Shown piece by piece: positions 44,225 to 52,892 of a stretch of DNA of 64,000 bases. The position numbers were made by a program, and so were the translations under genes. Below the pieces are notes generated by a model. That model was given only the letters and a program-made list of their open reading frames with translations. It was not told the DNA's origin and searched no databases. Each line of letters starts with the position of its first letter. Position 1 is the first letter of the stretch. This DNA comes from Clostridia bacterium (GTDB taxonomy: Bacteria > Bacillota_A > Clostridia > Oscillospirales > CAG-272). The DNA lies in contig JAFTSQ010000025.1 in assembly GCA_017467205.1 (NCBI GenBank), positions 62,001 to 126,000 of the forward strand. The letters run 5' to 3'.

Positions 44225-44278
44225 AATTAACTCTCCTTTTTTGTAAAGTATATAAATTGCTTTAATACAATTATACAC

Positions 44279-44308
44279 TTGAAATTTGCCGATTTCTTGT
44301 GTTATAAT
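44279..44308 (+). promoter_or_regulatory. promoter of the AraC regulator
   Basis: TTGAAA (44279-44284), 18 bp, TATAAT (44303-44308). The 122-bp fucI-araC gap must also hold the fucI promoter; several TATA-like boxes prevent a single choice. Confidence 0.6.
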
Positions 44309-44346
44309 GATAGAAAGTATAATTATTTACAGAAAAGAGAGCTTAT

Positions 44347-45189
44347 ATGGCTTATCACGAGATAGAGCAGCGTGGAACTGCCGATTTTCCCTTCGCATAC
44401 TTTCACCTCGACTTCGAGCATTCAAGATACAATATGTCTGCTCACTGGCACGCGGAATTTGAAATTATACGTGTACTGGAGGGTGAATTGCATATCCTTT
44501 TGAACAACACCTCGTATATCGCAGGCAAGGGCGATATAATATTCGTCAATTCCGAAACGGTTCATCAGGGCACACCGAGGGGGTGCGTGTACGAATGTAT
44601 CGTATTTCACGCGGATTTTTTGCATACGGAAAGGTATGACAGTCACGGCTTTATAAAGAGTCTTCTTGACCGTGAGTGCTCTGTGAAGGAGTATTTTCCG
44701 TGCGGTGATAACGAAATCAACCGAGCAATAAACCTCATCTTTGATTCCCTGACGGCTAAAGGCTTGGCTTATAAATTCCGCGTAATATCCGCCTTTTATC
44801 AGTTCTTTGCGCTCGTATACGAGGAAAAGCTATATTCACGGAATATAGGAGGGAACACCATCTCGACCGACAAGAGCATAGCGAAGCTTAAAAAGATTCT
44901 TTCGTTCATAAGAGGAAATTACGATAAGCCCATCACGCTTTCTGAGATAGCAAGCACCGTCGGAATGTCGCCGAAATATTTAGGCTGTTTTTTCAAAAAA
45001 ATGACCGAAAGAACGCCGATAGAATACCTGAACGAATACCGCGTGGAAAGGGCGGCGCATAAATTAAGAAGCACCGATATGAGCGTTACCGATATTGCTT
45101 TTTGCTGCGGCTTTTCCGACCTTAGCTATTTCATAAAAACCTTCAAGAGCATCAAGGGAATATCGCCGGGCAAATTCAAGAATACGTAG
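44347..45189 (+). CDS. AraC-family transcriptional regulator
   Basis: The 280-residue protein has an N-terminal cupin (residues ~20-95: HWHAEFEIIRVLEGELHILLNN then GKGDIIFVNSETVHQG) that should bind a sugar. The C-terminal double helix-turn-helix (~180-280) includes ITLSEIASTVGMSPKYLGCFFKKMTERTPIEYLNEYRVERA and VTDIAFCCGFSDLSYFIKTFKSIKGISPGKFK. Divergence from fucI suggests activation of the fucose genes by L-fucose or a derivative (inference). AGAGAG precedes the ATG. Confidence 0.92.
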   Translation: MAYHEIEQRGTADFPFAYFHLDFEHSRYNMSAHWHAEFEIIRVLEGELHILLNNTSYIAGKGDIIFVNSETVHQGTPRGCVYECIVFHADFLHTERYDSHGFIKSLLDRECSVKEYFPCGDNEINRAINLIFDSLTAKGLAYKFRVISAFYQFFALVYEEKLYSRNIGGNTISTDKSIAKLKKILSFIRGNYDKPITLSEIASTVGMSPKYLGCFFKKMTERTPIEYLNEYRVERAAHKLRSTDMSVTDIAFCCGFSDLSYFIKTFKSIKGISPGKFKNT

Positions 45190-45281
45190 TCCTGCTGCTG
45201 TGTCAAGACGAATTCCCCATTTTCTGCTGAAAAATATTTCGCACAATCGGGATTTTTGCGTTAATTTTCTGCCGGGGAATA

Positions 45282-45310
45282 TTGATTTTTCGCGCGCGGT
45301 GTGTTAAAAT
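45282..45310 (+). promoter_or_regulatory. promoter of the 707-residue protein gene
   Basis: TTGATT (45282-45287), 17 bp, TAAAAT (45305-45310), with GGAGG about 45 bp downstream. Confidence 0.6.
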
Positions 45311-45361
45311 AAGTTATACAGAGAATTATTGTTTATCATTTGAGCCTACGGAGGAAATTTT

Positions 45362-47485
45362 ATGATGGTAGATTTCACTCATAACAGGATAATCGCAGAT
45401 ACCGTTACGGGCAAATTCAAGGATTGCTTTGAGGCGAGTATAACTCCCGCACTCGTCAGCGAGTACGGCGAGCTTTTGAGCGCCGTGCAGATGTATGATG
45501 ACCATATAAGCGACGGATTCGTCCGCCGCGGTGAGTTCTATTATCCACTCACCGTCGTCGTTGGCGGCGAGGCGAGAATACGCTGGATAAAGTGGAGAAC
45601 TCTGCCCTCTGACGATTTTCGTGACGAAGCGCCCTTTGCATACGTAGGCTCGGATAATCTTGAAATATCCCTCGCGACCGACGTTCCGAAGGAATTTGAG
45701 GAAAAAATGTCGGGAAAGAAGATATATTCCTCCGAAAAAACCGTCAAGATGGCGGTAAGCTCGGTTTACCCGTCGCCCGTCGCTCTTTGCGGTAAGTATT
45801 CGCAGAGCTTTGTTGACGCTATGGCGTCGGCACTTACCGAGAAAATAGAAAAGAGCTTCCGCGCATCCGGGATTGCGGACAGCACGATAGAGCTTCGTCT
45901 TGTTTTCGCCCCCGCTACATATATGGAGCACACCTCCGATAACGTCACCTACCGCCGCCTTCTCCTCGGCGATAAGGGAAGCGCGCCGCGCGACTTCTGG
46001 GTCAAGTGGACGAGAAAGAACTCGTCTTCGGCGTACACGGTGAACGATGACATTGATGAAGGCGATATCGAGTTTGATATAGGCGACGACGTTCCCGTCA
46101 AGATTCGCGAGAGGGAATATCGCTTCCTCGTTAGTACCGACCCGGACAAGTATCAGTACTCAATGGGCAGAAAGAATATCACCGAATGGCGTGAGATAGT
46201 CAAGCGCGCTATCCGCCGCGGCGAGATGGCAAAGGCGGAGCTCGAAGAGGCAACCGTAGCTTACGACGCCGATATCAACGATAAGCTCAACGCTATCCTT
46301 GAAAAGTATTCGAATCTCGGTACACCCACCCCCGTGCAGCAAGAAACGGCAGAGGAAGAACCTATCCTTGCACAAGCTCTTCCCGAAGAGCCGACAGATG
46401 AAGCGCCCGAGCTTGAGCTTGAGTCGGAGCTTGAGATAGCCGAAGAGTCGAATGAGCCCGTTGCCACGGAAGAAGACGAAGCCGAGGGAGAGGCGGCGAG
46501 CGCACCCTTCGTTATCCGCAAGGAAATCACCCCGCAGCTTGAGGACGAGCCCGAGATAGTAGAGGAAACGGCAGAACAGCAAGAAGCGCCCGTCGAGGCG
46601 CAGAAGACCCCTGAGGTTGACATTGAAAAGCTTCGCGCCGAAATGGAAGCCAAGATACGCCTTGAATACGAGAGTAAGGCAAGGCGCAAGGCAGAGGAGG
46701 AGGCTCATCGCCTTCGCCTTGAGCAACAGGCGCTTTTAGAGGAAAACCGTCGTCTTGCAGAGGCGGCACGCCGTGCAGAAGCCGCGCGCCGTGCAGAAGA
46801 GGAGAGCCGTCTTGCCGAAGAAGCAAAGCTCCGCGCGAGAATAGAGGCAGAGGAGCGCGAGCGTGACAGACTCGCAGAGGCTGCTCGTATGGCACTTGAA
46901 AACAGAAAGCGCGAGGAAGAGGAGGCTCTTCGCCGCGCCGAAGAGGAAAGAGCGCGCCAGGAGGAGCTTGCCCGCGAGGCAGAAAGAGCTCGTCTTGAGG
47001 AGGCACGCCGTCTGGAAGCCGAGCGCATAATGCGCGAGGCGGAGGAGCGCCGAATAGAAGAGGAGCGTCAGAGGAAAGCCGAGGAGGAAAGGCTCGCTCT
47101 TCAGAGAAGAGAAGAGGAAACCCGCGCCGCTATTGCCGCAGAGCAGAGGCGGCTTGCGGAGGAAAAGAGCCGCACCGAGCTTACATTCAAGGAAGAGGAA
47201 AAGCCGAAGGTCGAGTATACCTACGTGCGTAAGCTTGTCCGCCTTATCTTCCGTCATCCCGTTGACCCCAACGTCACCTCGAGAATACAAGAGATAATGA
47301 GCTCCACTATCAAGTATTTCAACAAAGAGGACGTTTATATTCGCGTTAAGGCGAGCATTCCCGATGAGTCGACAGTCATTCTTGATTTCGTCAGAATTCC
47401 CGAGGAGGAAAACGAGCTTCTTATCAATATTATAAAGGTGCTCGGAAACAGTGGACTTGGAATAGGTAAAGTAACAGTTGAGTAA
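45362..47485 (+). CDS. large protein with acidic linker and charged coiled coil, unknown function
   Basis: The 707-residue protein has three parts. Residues 1-~310 are globular with two related-looking segments, EARIRWIKWRTLPSDDF and PRDFWVKWTRKNSSS. Residues ~320-415 are an acidic, Pro/Glu-rich linker. Residues ~420-605 are a very charged Ala/Glu/Arg coiled coil (REEEEALRRAEEERARQEEL). The last ~90 residues, after KVEYTYVRKLVRLIFR, form an alpha/beta domain ending GIGKVTVE. There is no signal peptide or membrane segment, so it is cytoplasmic. GGAGG precedes ATG 45362. The layout suggests a scaffold linking two folded ends. I recognise no family. It forms its own transcription unit. Confidence 0.75.
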   Translation: MMVDFTHNRIIADTVTGKFKDCFEASITPALVSEYGELLSAVQMYDDHISDGFVRRGEFYYPLTVVVGGEARIRWIKWRTLPSDDFRDEAPFAYVGSDNLEISLATDVPKEFEEKMSGKKIYSSEKTVKMAVSSVYPSPVALCGKYSQSFVDAMASALTEKIEKSFRASGIADSTIELRLVFAPATYMEHTSDNVTYRRLLLGDKGSAPRDFWVKWTRKNSSSAYTVNDDIDEGDIEFDIGDDVPVKIREREYRFLVSTDPDKYQYSMGRKNITEWREIVKRAIRRGEMAKAELEEATVAYDADINDKLNAILEKYSNLGTPTPVQQETAEEEPILAQALPEEPTDEAPELELESELEIAEESNEPVATEEDEAEGEAASAPFVIRKEITPQLEDEPEIVEETAEQQEAPVEAQKTPEVDIEKLRAEMEAKIRLEYESKARRKAEEEAHRLRLEQQALLEENRRLAEAARRAEAARRAEEESRLAEEAKLRARIEAEERERDRLAEAARMALENRKREEEEALRRAEEERARQEELAREAERARLEEARRLEAERIMREAEERRIEEERQRKAEEERLALQRREEETRAAIAAEQRRLAEEKSRTELTFKEEEKPKVEYTYVRKLVRLIFRHPVDPNVTSRIQEIMSSTIKYFNKEDVYIRVKASIPDESTVILDFVRIPEEENELLINIIKVLGNSGLGIGKVTVE

Positions 47486-47515
47486 GATTGAGAGGCTACA
47501 TAACCTAATAAAAAC

Positions 47516-47549
47516 GAGAGGTATTGTGTGAAGAAACACAGTACCTCTC
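47516..47549. terminator. hairpin between convergent genes
   Basis: GAGAGGTA pairs with TACCTCTC, inner TGTGT with ACACA. The flank TAATATTTTCT is only weakly T-rich. GCTCTAAAT sequence after it resembles the lead of the dispersed repeat family. Confidence 0.6.
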
Positions 47550-47588
47550 TAATATTTTCTGCTCTAAATTCGTTCGCCTCGGGTCGTT

Positions 47589-48077
47589 CTATGCGCTTGT
47601 ATATTGCGGCTCTTCGATAGTTAGGGTAATCATTAGCCTTCCGCCCTCGCGCCGCAGTCGCTTTTCTGCGCTGACGCCACAGCTGTTCAGCGCAAATACC
47701 GAGGAATCTATCATATCGCATATCCGCTCTATCTTGTCGGCGGGGGATGCGGTGGTAAGCCTTTTAGGCGTCGCCATAGCCACCATTTCCTCAATCATCG
47801 CCTCACTCTCTGCAACGTTGAGCGAGCCTGCACGGATTTTTGAGAGCGCCGCCCTTTGCGACGGCTCGTCCTCAAGGCGCAGAAGCGCGCGGGCGTGCCG
47901 CTCCGAAAGATTTGCGTCGAGTATCAGCTCGCGCATATACGGCGAGAAGCGCAAAAGCCTGAGCTTGTTCGCTATGTAGGACTGGCTCATACCGAGCCTT
48001 GCGGCAAGCTCCTCTTGCGTGGTCTTGCACATTCTTATCGTTCCGAAAAGAGCTGTGGCTTCTTCAAACATATTCAT
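47589..48077 (-). CDS. Noc/ParB-like DNA-binding protein lacking the CTPase domain
   Basis: The 162-residue protein aligns with the middle and end of Noc/Spo0J: EEATALFGTIRMCKTTQEELAARLGMSQSYIANKLRLLRFSPYM, then LSERHARALLRL and SLNVAESEAMIEEMVA. The HTH is complete, but the N-terminal ParB/CTP-binding domain (about 100-120 residues with the GERRxR motif) is absent. A good ribosome site (GGGGTGGGG, 6 nt) precedes ATG 48077, so this is the intended start rather than a broken gene. The position right after rsmG is that of noc in Bacillus. Without CTP-gated clamping it may bind sites but not spread. Confidence 0.8.
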   Translation of the reverse strand: MNMFEEATALFGTIRMCKTTQEELAARLGMSQSYIANKLRLLRFSPYMRELILDANLSERHARALLRLEDEPSQRAALSKIRAGSLNVAESEAMIEEMVAMATPKRLTTASPADKIERICDMIDSSVFALNSCGVSAEKRLRREGGRLMITLTIEEPQYTSA

Positions 48078-48177
48078 AACTAACCCCACCCCGTGTGCGT
48101 TTTATTTAGATTATAGCACGCTTGGTTGGTGGATAGTGTCGAATATTCGCATCGGCGGAATTTGCGAAATTTTAATG

Positions 48178-48915
48178 TTATAATGGCTTTTTTGATATCT
48201 GCGCAAATGGCCGCGGATACTTATCCGAGGTTTTTGCCGCCTTCTCAATAAATATAAGCGGATGAGTGACGGACTCCTTGCCGTCGGTCAGGTTGACCGT
48301 TTTAACGGTAGGGTTCTTGCCGCCGAGGGTGGCAATAGCGCGCTTCGCGCCGGAAAGCTCGAACTCCGCGTTCTTACCTTTCATAGCAATCATTCTGCCG
48401 CCAACCTTAACGAGGGGCAAGCAAAGCTCAGAGAGCACTCGCAGCTCGGCAACCGCCCTCGCCGTTGCTATATCAAATCTTTCGCGCAGCTCGGGGCTTT
48501 TTCCTGCGTCCTCTGCTCGCATTGTGAGCGTTTTGAGATTATCAAGACCCAAGAGCCTCGCCGCTCCCTCAACGTAGCTTGTCCTCTTTGCCGTTGAGTC
48601 AAGAGCGGCGACCGTAACGTCGCCTCTCAAAATAGCTATGGGCAGAGAAGGGAAGCCCGCGCCACAGCCAACGTCTATTATCTTCGCCCTCTTTGGCAGC
48701 TCAAGGACGAGGCTTGCGCAGTCGGCATAGTGATTGAGTATTATTCTTTCGGGCTCGGTTATCGCCGTGAGATTGTATTTTTCGTTTTCCTCGAGCATAT
48801 GCTGCGTCAGAGCGTAAAATCTTTGGCTTGCCTCAATGTTCAAAAGCGAGGAGAGCGAATTTGCGGCAAAGATGCGGGTCAGCTCGGAGGTGAATTCTTT
48901 TTCGTTAAGAGTCAT
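48178..48915 (-). CDS. rsmG: 16S rRNA (guanine(527)-N7)-methyltransferase
   Basis: The 245-residue SAM-dependent enzyme methylates G527 in the 530 loop of 16S rRNA. Signatures are EENEKYNLTAI and HYADCASLV near the N terminus, IIDVGCGAGFPSLPIAI (SAM motif I) near residue 76, and ATARAVAELRVLSELCLPL with the GGRMIAMKG strand. AAGGAG precedes ATG 48915. It is followed by the Noc-like gene in the same orientation, the gidB-noc order known from Bacillus. Confidence 0.95.
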   Translation of the reverse strand: MTLNEKEFTSELTRIFAANSLSSLLNIEASQRFYALTQHMLEENEKYNLTAITEPERIILNHYADCASLVLELPKRAKIIDVGCGAGFPSLPIAILRGDVTVAALDSTAKRTSYVEGAARLLGLDNLKTLTMRAEDAGKSPELRERFDIATARAVAELRVLSELCLPLVKVGGRMIAMKGKNAEFELSGAKRAIATLGGKNPTVKTVNLTDGKESVTHPLIFIEKAAKTSDKYPRPFAQISKKPL

Positions 48916-49036
48916 AAGGATGCGCTCCTTTTGGTGATAAGTACATTTTACCATCTTTGCCGCCCGTTGTCAAGCGCGGCAGGCGTTTCGGTTGCTCTTG
49001 CTATTAAAAAATTGTTTATTTTTTAACGATTGAATA

Positions 49037-49065
49037 TTGACTATCTTGACAAGTTGTGATATTAT
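49037..49065 (+). promoter_or_regulatory. pgk promoter
   Basis: TTGACT (49037-49042), 17 bp, TATTAT (49060-49065). A TTGACA at 49046 has no -10 at acceptable spacing. Confidence 0.55.
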
Positions 49066-49106
49066 ATATGAAGGAATAAAATTTAATTCAAAAAAGGAGA
49101 ATACAA

Positions 49107-50423
49107 ATGGCTGCTTACAACAAGAAAACCATTGAGGACGTTGAGGTACGTGGCAAGACAGTGCTTGTCCGTTGCGATTTTAACGTTCCTATGAAGGACG
49201 GCGTTATCACGTCTGACAAGAGAATAGTAGAGGCTCTTCCCACCGTTAAGTATCTTATGAACAACGGCGCGAAGGTTATCCTTTGCTCTCATATGGGCAA
49301 GCCCCACAATATCTTCACCGAAGGCTTCGGTCTTACCAAGAAGGAAAAGAAGGCTGTTGAAAAGCTCCCCGAGTCCGAGCAGGCAGCGGCAAAGGCAGAA
49401 TATCTTGCAAAGGCTGTATCCTCGGATAAGAAGAAGCTCACCCTCAAGCCCGTATGCGATAGAATCAACGAGCTTCTCGGTGAGGTTAAGGTTACCTTCG
49501 CAGAGGACATTATAGGCGAGGACGCAAAGGCAAAGGTCGCAGCTCTCAAGGCAGGCGAGGCAGTTCTTCTTGAGAACACGAGATTTGACGCTCGTGAGGA
49601 AAAGAACGGCGCTGACTTTGCAAAGGAGCTTGCATCCTACGCTGATATCTTTGTAAACGACGCATTCGGCGCGGCTCACAGAGCTCACGCATCTACCGCA
49701 GGCGTTGCAGATTATATCCCCGCAGTTTGCGGCTACCTCATTCAGAAGGAAATCTCGGTTATGGGTAAGGCTCTTTCCGCTCCCGAGCGTCCCTTCGTTG
49801 CTATCCTCGGCGGTGCAAAGGTAGCTGATAAGCTCAACGTAATCGACAACCTTCTCGGCAAGGTTGACACTCTTATAATCGGCGGCGGTATGGCATACAC
49901 CTTCGCGGCTGCAAACGGCTATTGCGTTGGAAAGTCGCTTCTTGACGAAACCAAGCTTGACTACTGCCGTGAAATGATGGCAAAGGCAAAGGCAAACGGC
50001 GTTAACCTTCTTCTTCCCGTTGATAACGGCGTTGCAGATTCCTTCCCGGATCCCATTGACGGTCCTGTTGACGTTCAGTACGTAGACGCTGATAATATTC
50101 CCGCTGACAAGGAAGGTCTTGACATCGGACCGAAGACTGCAAAGCTCTTCGCTGACGCGGTTCTTTCGGCAAAGACTGTCGTATGGAACGGTCCTATGGG
50201 CGTATTTGAGAACCCCACTCTTGCAAAGGGCACTATCGCAGTTGCAGAGGCTCTTGCGGCAAGCTCGGCAACCACTATCGTTGGCGGTGGTGACTCTGCG
50301 GCGGCTTGCGAGCAGCTCGGCTACGCGTCCAAGATCACCCATATCTCCACCGGCGGCGGAGCATCGCTTGAGTTCCTTGAGGGCAAGGATCTTCCCGGCG
50401 TAAGCTGCCTTATGGACAAATAA
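49107..50423 (+). CDS. pgk: phosphoglycerate kinase, with an insertion after the ligand-binding loop
   Basis: The 438-residue glycolytic enzyme moves phosphate from 1,3-bisphosphoglycerate to ADP. It shows [73 protein letters not shown] and [13 protein letters not shown]. It is about 40 residues longer than the usual ~395: the SHLGRPKG loop is SHMGKPHN and is followed by a lysine/glutamate-rich insert ([20 protein letters not shown]) before the TLKPV helix. AAAAAAGGAG precedes the ATG. tpiA follows. Confidence 0.97.
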   Translation: MAAYNKKTIEDVEVRGKTVLVRCDFNVPMKDGVITSDKRIVEALPTVKYLMNNGAKVILCSHMGKPHNIFTEGFGLTKKEKKAVEKLPESEQAAAKAEYLAKAVSSDKKKLTLKPVCDRINELLGEVKVTFAEDIIGEDAKAKVAALKAGEAVLLENTRFDAREEKNGADFAKELASYADIFVNDAFGAAHRAHASTAGVADYIPAVCGYLIQKEISVMGKALSAPERPFVAILGGAKVADKLNVIDNLLGKVDTLIIGGGMAYTFAAANGYCVGKSLLDETKLDYCREMMAKAKANGVNLLLPVDNGVADSFPDPIDGPVDVQYVDADNIPADKEGLDIGPKTAKLFADAVLSAKTVVWNGPMGVFENPTLAKGTIAVAEALAASSATTIVGGGDSAAACEQLGYASKITHISTGGGASLEFLEGKDLPGVSCLMDK

Positions 50424-50456
50424 GATTCCATACAGCCCATCTCAAAAATATCAAGA

Positions 50457-50488
50457 GGGTAGCTTAAGGCTTTGAACTTGAGCTACCC
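50457..50488 (+). promoter_or_regulatory. intercistronic hairpin between pgk and tpiA
   Basis: GGGTAGCTTAAG pairs with CTTGAGCTACCC (11 of 12) with an 8-nt loop, no T-run. It may stabilise or trim the pgk message. A degenerate relative lies at 14289-14320. Confidence 0.55.
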
Positions 50489-50516
50489 CCTATTAAAGAT
50501 TGAAAGGAAAAGGCAA

Positions 50517-51275
50517 ATGAGAAAAACAGTAATCGCGGGAAACTGGAAAATGAATATGACCCCCGTCGAAGCAAAAAGCTTTATCGAAACCCTCGCACCC
50601 ACCGTTCAGGGTATGAATAAGTGCGACATCGTTCTTTGCGTTCCCTTTGTTGACATTGCTACCGCAGTTGAGGCGGCACGCGGAACGAATATCCATATCG
50701 GCGCGCAGAACGTCCACTTCGCTGAAAACGGTGCGTACACCGGTGAGGTAAGCGCAAAAATGCTCACCGAGATAGGCACGGAGTACGTCGTTATCGGTCA
50801 CTCCGAGCGCCGTCAGTATTTCGGCGAAACCGACGCTACCGTAAATCTTCGCACCAAGGCGGCACTCGCGGCAGGACTCAAGGTTATCCTTTGTCTTGGC
50901 GAGGTTAAGGAAGAGCGCCTTGACGGAATTACTAACGAAACCGTTGCTATTCAGACAAAGCTTGACCTCAAGGGCATCAGCGCCGAGGAGCTGAAGAACG
51001 TAATAATTGCCTACGAGCCTGTTTGGGCAATAGGCACGGGTCTTACCGCAACTCCCGAGCAGGCGGACGAAACCTGCGGAGTTATCAGAGGCGTCATTGC
51101 CGAGCTCTACGGAGATGAGGCAGCAGAGGCTATTACCATTCAGTACGGCGGCTCAATGAACGACGCTAACGCAGCCGACCTTCTCGCACGCGAGAACATC
51201 GACGGCGGTCTTATCGGCGGCGCATCGCTCAAGTGCGATAAGTTCCTCACCATAATCAAAGCGGCAAACGCATAA
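50517..51275 (+). CDS. tpiA: triosephosphate isomerase
   Basis: The 252-residue TIM barrel interconverts dihydroxyacetone phosphate and glyceraldehyde 3-phosphate. It has AGNWKMN (Lys12 region), VIGHSERRQYFGE (catalytic His), AYEPVWAIGTG (catalytic Glu) and the phosphate-binding IQYGGSM and GLIGGASLK. ATG 50517 follows GAAAGGAAAAGG. It is co-directional with pgk, 93 bp away, and ends at a terminator. Confidence 0.97.
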   Translation: MRKTVIAGNWKMNMTPVEAKSFIETLAPTVQGMNKCDIVLCVPFVDIATAVEAARGTNIHIGAQNVHFAENGAYTGEVSAKMLTEIGTEYVVIGHSERRQYFGETDATVNLRTKAALAAGLKVILCLGEVKEERLDGITNETVAIQTKLDLKGISAEELKNVIIAYEPVWAIGTGLTATPEQADETCGVIRGVIAELYGDEAAEAITIQYGGSMNDANAADLLARENIDGGLIGGASLKCDKFLTIIKAANA

Positions 51276-51283
51276 GCGACTAC

Positions 51284-51324
51284 AAAAACGGGCTCTTTTT
51301 TGATTAACAAGAGTCCGTTTTTTT
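51284..51324 (+). terminator. intrinsic terminator after tpiA
   Basis: AAAAACGGgCTCTT pairs with AAGAGtCCGTTTTT, followed by a T-run. Confidence 0.85.
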
Positions 51325-51338
51325 CTAATAAATTAGAA
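51323..51338. promoter_or_regulatory. 16-bp palindrome, second copy
   Basis: TTCTAATAAATTAGAA is identical to the palindrome at the regulator-addB promoter (40778-40793). It lies about 95 bp upstream of the ABC-ATPase -35 box, overlapping the end of the tpiA terminator T-run. Confidence 0.55.
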
Positions 51339-51433
51339 TTATTAAGCGTCGGTTTGGCGTTATGCTACTAAAAAGCGCGGCTTTTTTGTGAAAAGAGAAC
51401 AAAAAAGATTTTTCAAAATCGTTAAGTTGCATC

Positions 51434-51462
51434 TTGGCGAGGGCGCGGTTTTATGGTAGAAT
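51434..51462 (+). promoter_or_regulatory. promoter of the sugar ABC ATPase gene
   Basis: TTGGCG (51434-51439), 17 bp, TAGAAT (51457-51462) with an extended TG at -14 (TGGTAGAAT). Confidence 0.65.
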
Positions 51463-51499
51463 ATCTATGCTAAAAAATATTTTTTAAGGAGAAATAAAA

Positions 51500-52633
51500 A
51501 TGGCAGGTCTTTCACTCAGACACATTTACAAAAAGTATCCCGGCGGCGTTACCGCTGTATCCGACTTCAACCTTGAGATAAAGGACAAGGAGTTCCTTAT
51601 CTTCGTTGGTCCTTCCGGATGCGGTAAGTCCACGACCCTTCGTATGATAGCAGGTCTTGAGGAGATCACCGAGGGTGAGCTCTACATAGGCGACAGATAC
51701 GTTAACGACGTTGCTCCCAAGGACAGAGATATAGCGATGGTGTTCCAGAACTATGCTCTTTATCCTCATATGACTGTATTTGACAATATGGCATTCGGTC
51801 TTAAGCTTCGTAAGGTTCCGAAGGAAGAGATTAAAAGACGCGTTGAAGAGGCTGCAAGAATCCTTGACATCAGCCACCTTCTTGAAAGACGTCCCAAGGC
51901 TCTTTCAGGTGGTCAGAAGCAGAGAGTTGCGCTTGGACGTGCGATAGTTCGTAACCCCAAGGTATTCCTTCTTGACGAGCCTCTTTCAAACCTTGACGCA
52001 AAGCTTCGTGCGAGCATGAGAACCGAGCTTACAAAGCTTCACAAGAAGGTTGAGACCACCTTTATCTACGTAACGCACGACCAGGTAGAGGCTATGACGA
52101 TGGCTACCCGTATCGTTGTTATGAGAGACGGTATTATTCAGCAGGTTGATACTCCTCAAAACCTTTACGACCTTCCCTGCAACCTCTTCGTCGCAGGCTT
52201 CATAGGCACACCTCAGATGAACTTCCTCACCGGTAAGCTTGTTCAGCATGACAATGATCTTTACGCTACTCTCGGTACCACCGAGGTTAAGCTTCCTGCA
52301 GAGAAGTCCAACAATCCCGACCTCAAGGAGTACATAGGTCAGGAGGTTATCTTCGGTGTTCGTCCCGAGGCTATTCACGATGAGCCCATGTATCTTCAGA
52401 CAATGTCTGATACCACAATGCAGGTTGATGTTGACGTTACCGAGCTTATGGGTGCTGAGATTTATCTCTATCTCGGCTTCGACGGCATGGAGGACGCTAC
52501 CGGCGGTAAGAACATTATCGCAAGAGTTTCTTCACGCTCTCGCGCACAGGCAGGTGACAAGATTACCGTTGCCATCGATACCTCTCGTATCCATATCTTC
52601 GACAAGGATACAGAGAAGTGCATTTGCCACTGA
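51500..52633 (+). CDS. sugar ABC transporter ATP-binding protein, MsmX/UgpC type
   Basis: The 377-residue ATPase energises carbohydrate importers of the CUT1 type. It has Walker A GPSGCGKST (near residue 36), the Q-loop MVFQNYALYPHMTV, signature LSGGQKQRVALGRA, Walker B VFLLDEPLSNLD, the H-loop YVTHDQVEAMTMA, and a C-terminal TOBE-type regulatory domain (residues ~240-377). No permease or solute-binding protein is adjacent, the classic pattern of a shared MsmX that serves several importers, possibly including those for uronyl oligosaccharides. It has its own promoter and terminator. Confidence 0.92.
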   Translation: MAGLSLRHIYKKYPGGVTAVSDFNLEIKDKEFLIFVGPSGCGKSTTLRMIAGLEEITEGELYIGDRYVNDVAPKDRDIAMVFQNYALYPHMTVFDNMAFGLKLRKVPKEEIKRRVEEAARILDISHLLERRPKALSGGQKQRVALGRAIVRNPKVFLLDEPLSNLDAKLRASMRTELTKLHKKVETTFIYVTHDQVEAMTMATRIVVMRDGIIQQVDTPQNLYDLPCNLFVAGFIGTPQMNFLTGKLVQHDNDLYATLGTTEVKLPAEKSNNPDLKEYIGQEVIFGVRPEAIHDEPMYLQTMSDTTMQVDVDVTELMGAEIYLYLGFDGMEDATGGKNIIARVSSRSRAQAGDKITVAIDTSRIHIFDKDTEKCICH

Positions 52634-52651
52634 TTTTTGTGAAATAACAAG

Positions 52652-52675
52652 ACCGCCGTGCTTAAGCGCGGCGGT
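52652..52675 (+). terminator. intrinsic terminator after the ABC ATPase gene
   Basis: ACCGCCGtGC-ttaa-GCgCGGCGGT followed by TATTTAT. T-run is weak. Confidence 0.65.
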
Positions 52676-52817
52676 TATTTATATGTGCGGCATGTCTCTT
52701 TTTGTAATCGTCGGCGTTCATTTTGATATATTTTGGGGGAGTATTCGGATATTTGGTGATTTTTTTCGCTTCTACCAAAAAAAATCAAAAAAAATTAAAA
52801 AAAATTCGTTTTACCTA

Positions 52818-52847
52818 TTGACGAACCATAATATAATTTGTTATAAT
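52818..52847 (+). promoter_or_regulatory. promoter of the 552-residue coiled-coil gene
   Basis: TTGACG (52818-52823), 18 bp, TATAAT (52842-52847), preceded by A-tracts (52780-52803) that could act as an UP element. Confidence 0.65.
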
Positions 52848-52892
52848 AATAGTGATATATTAACCGCGGTGCGGAGAAAGAGGTTCTAACTA

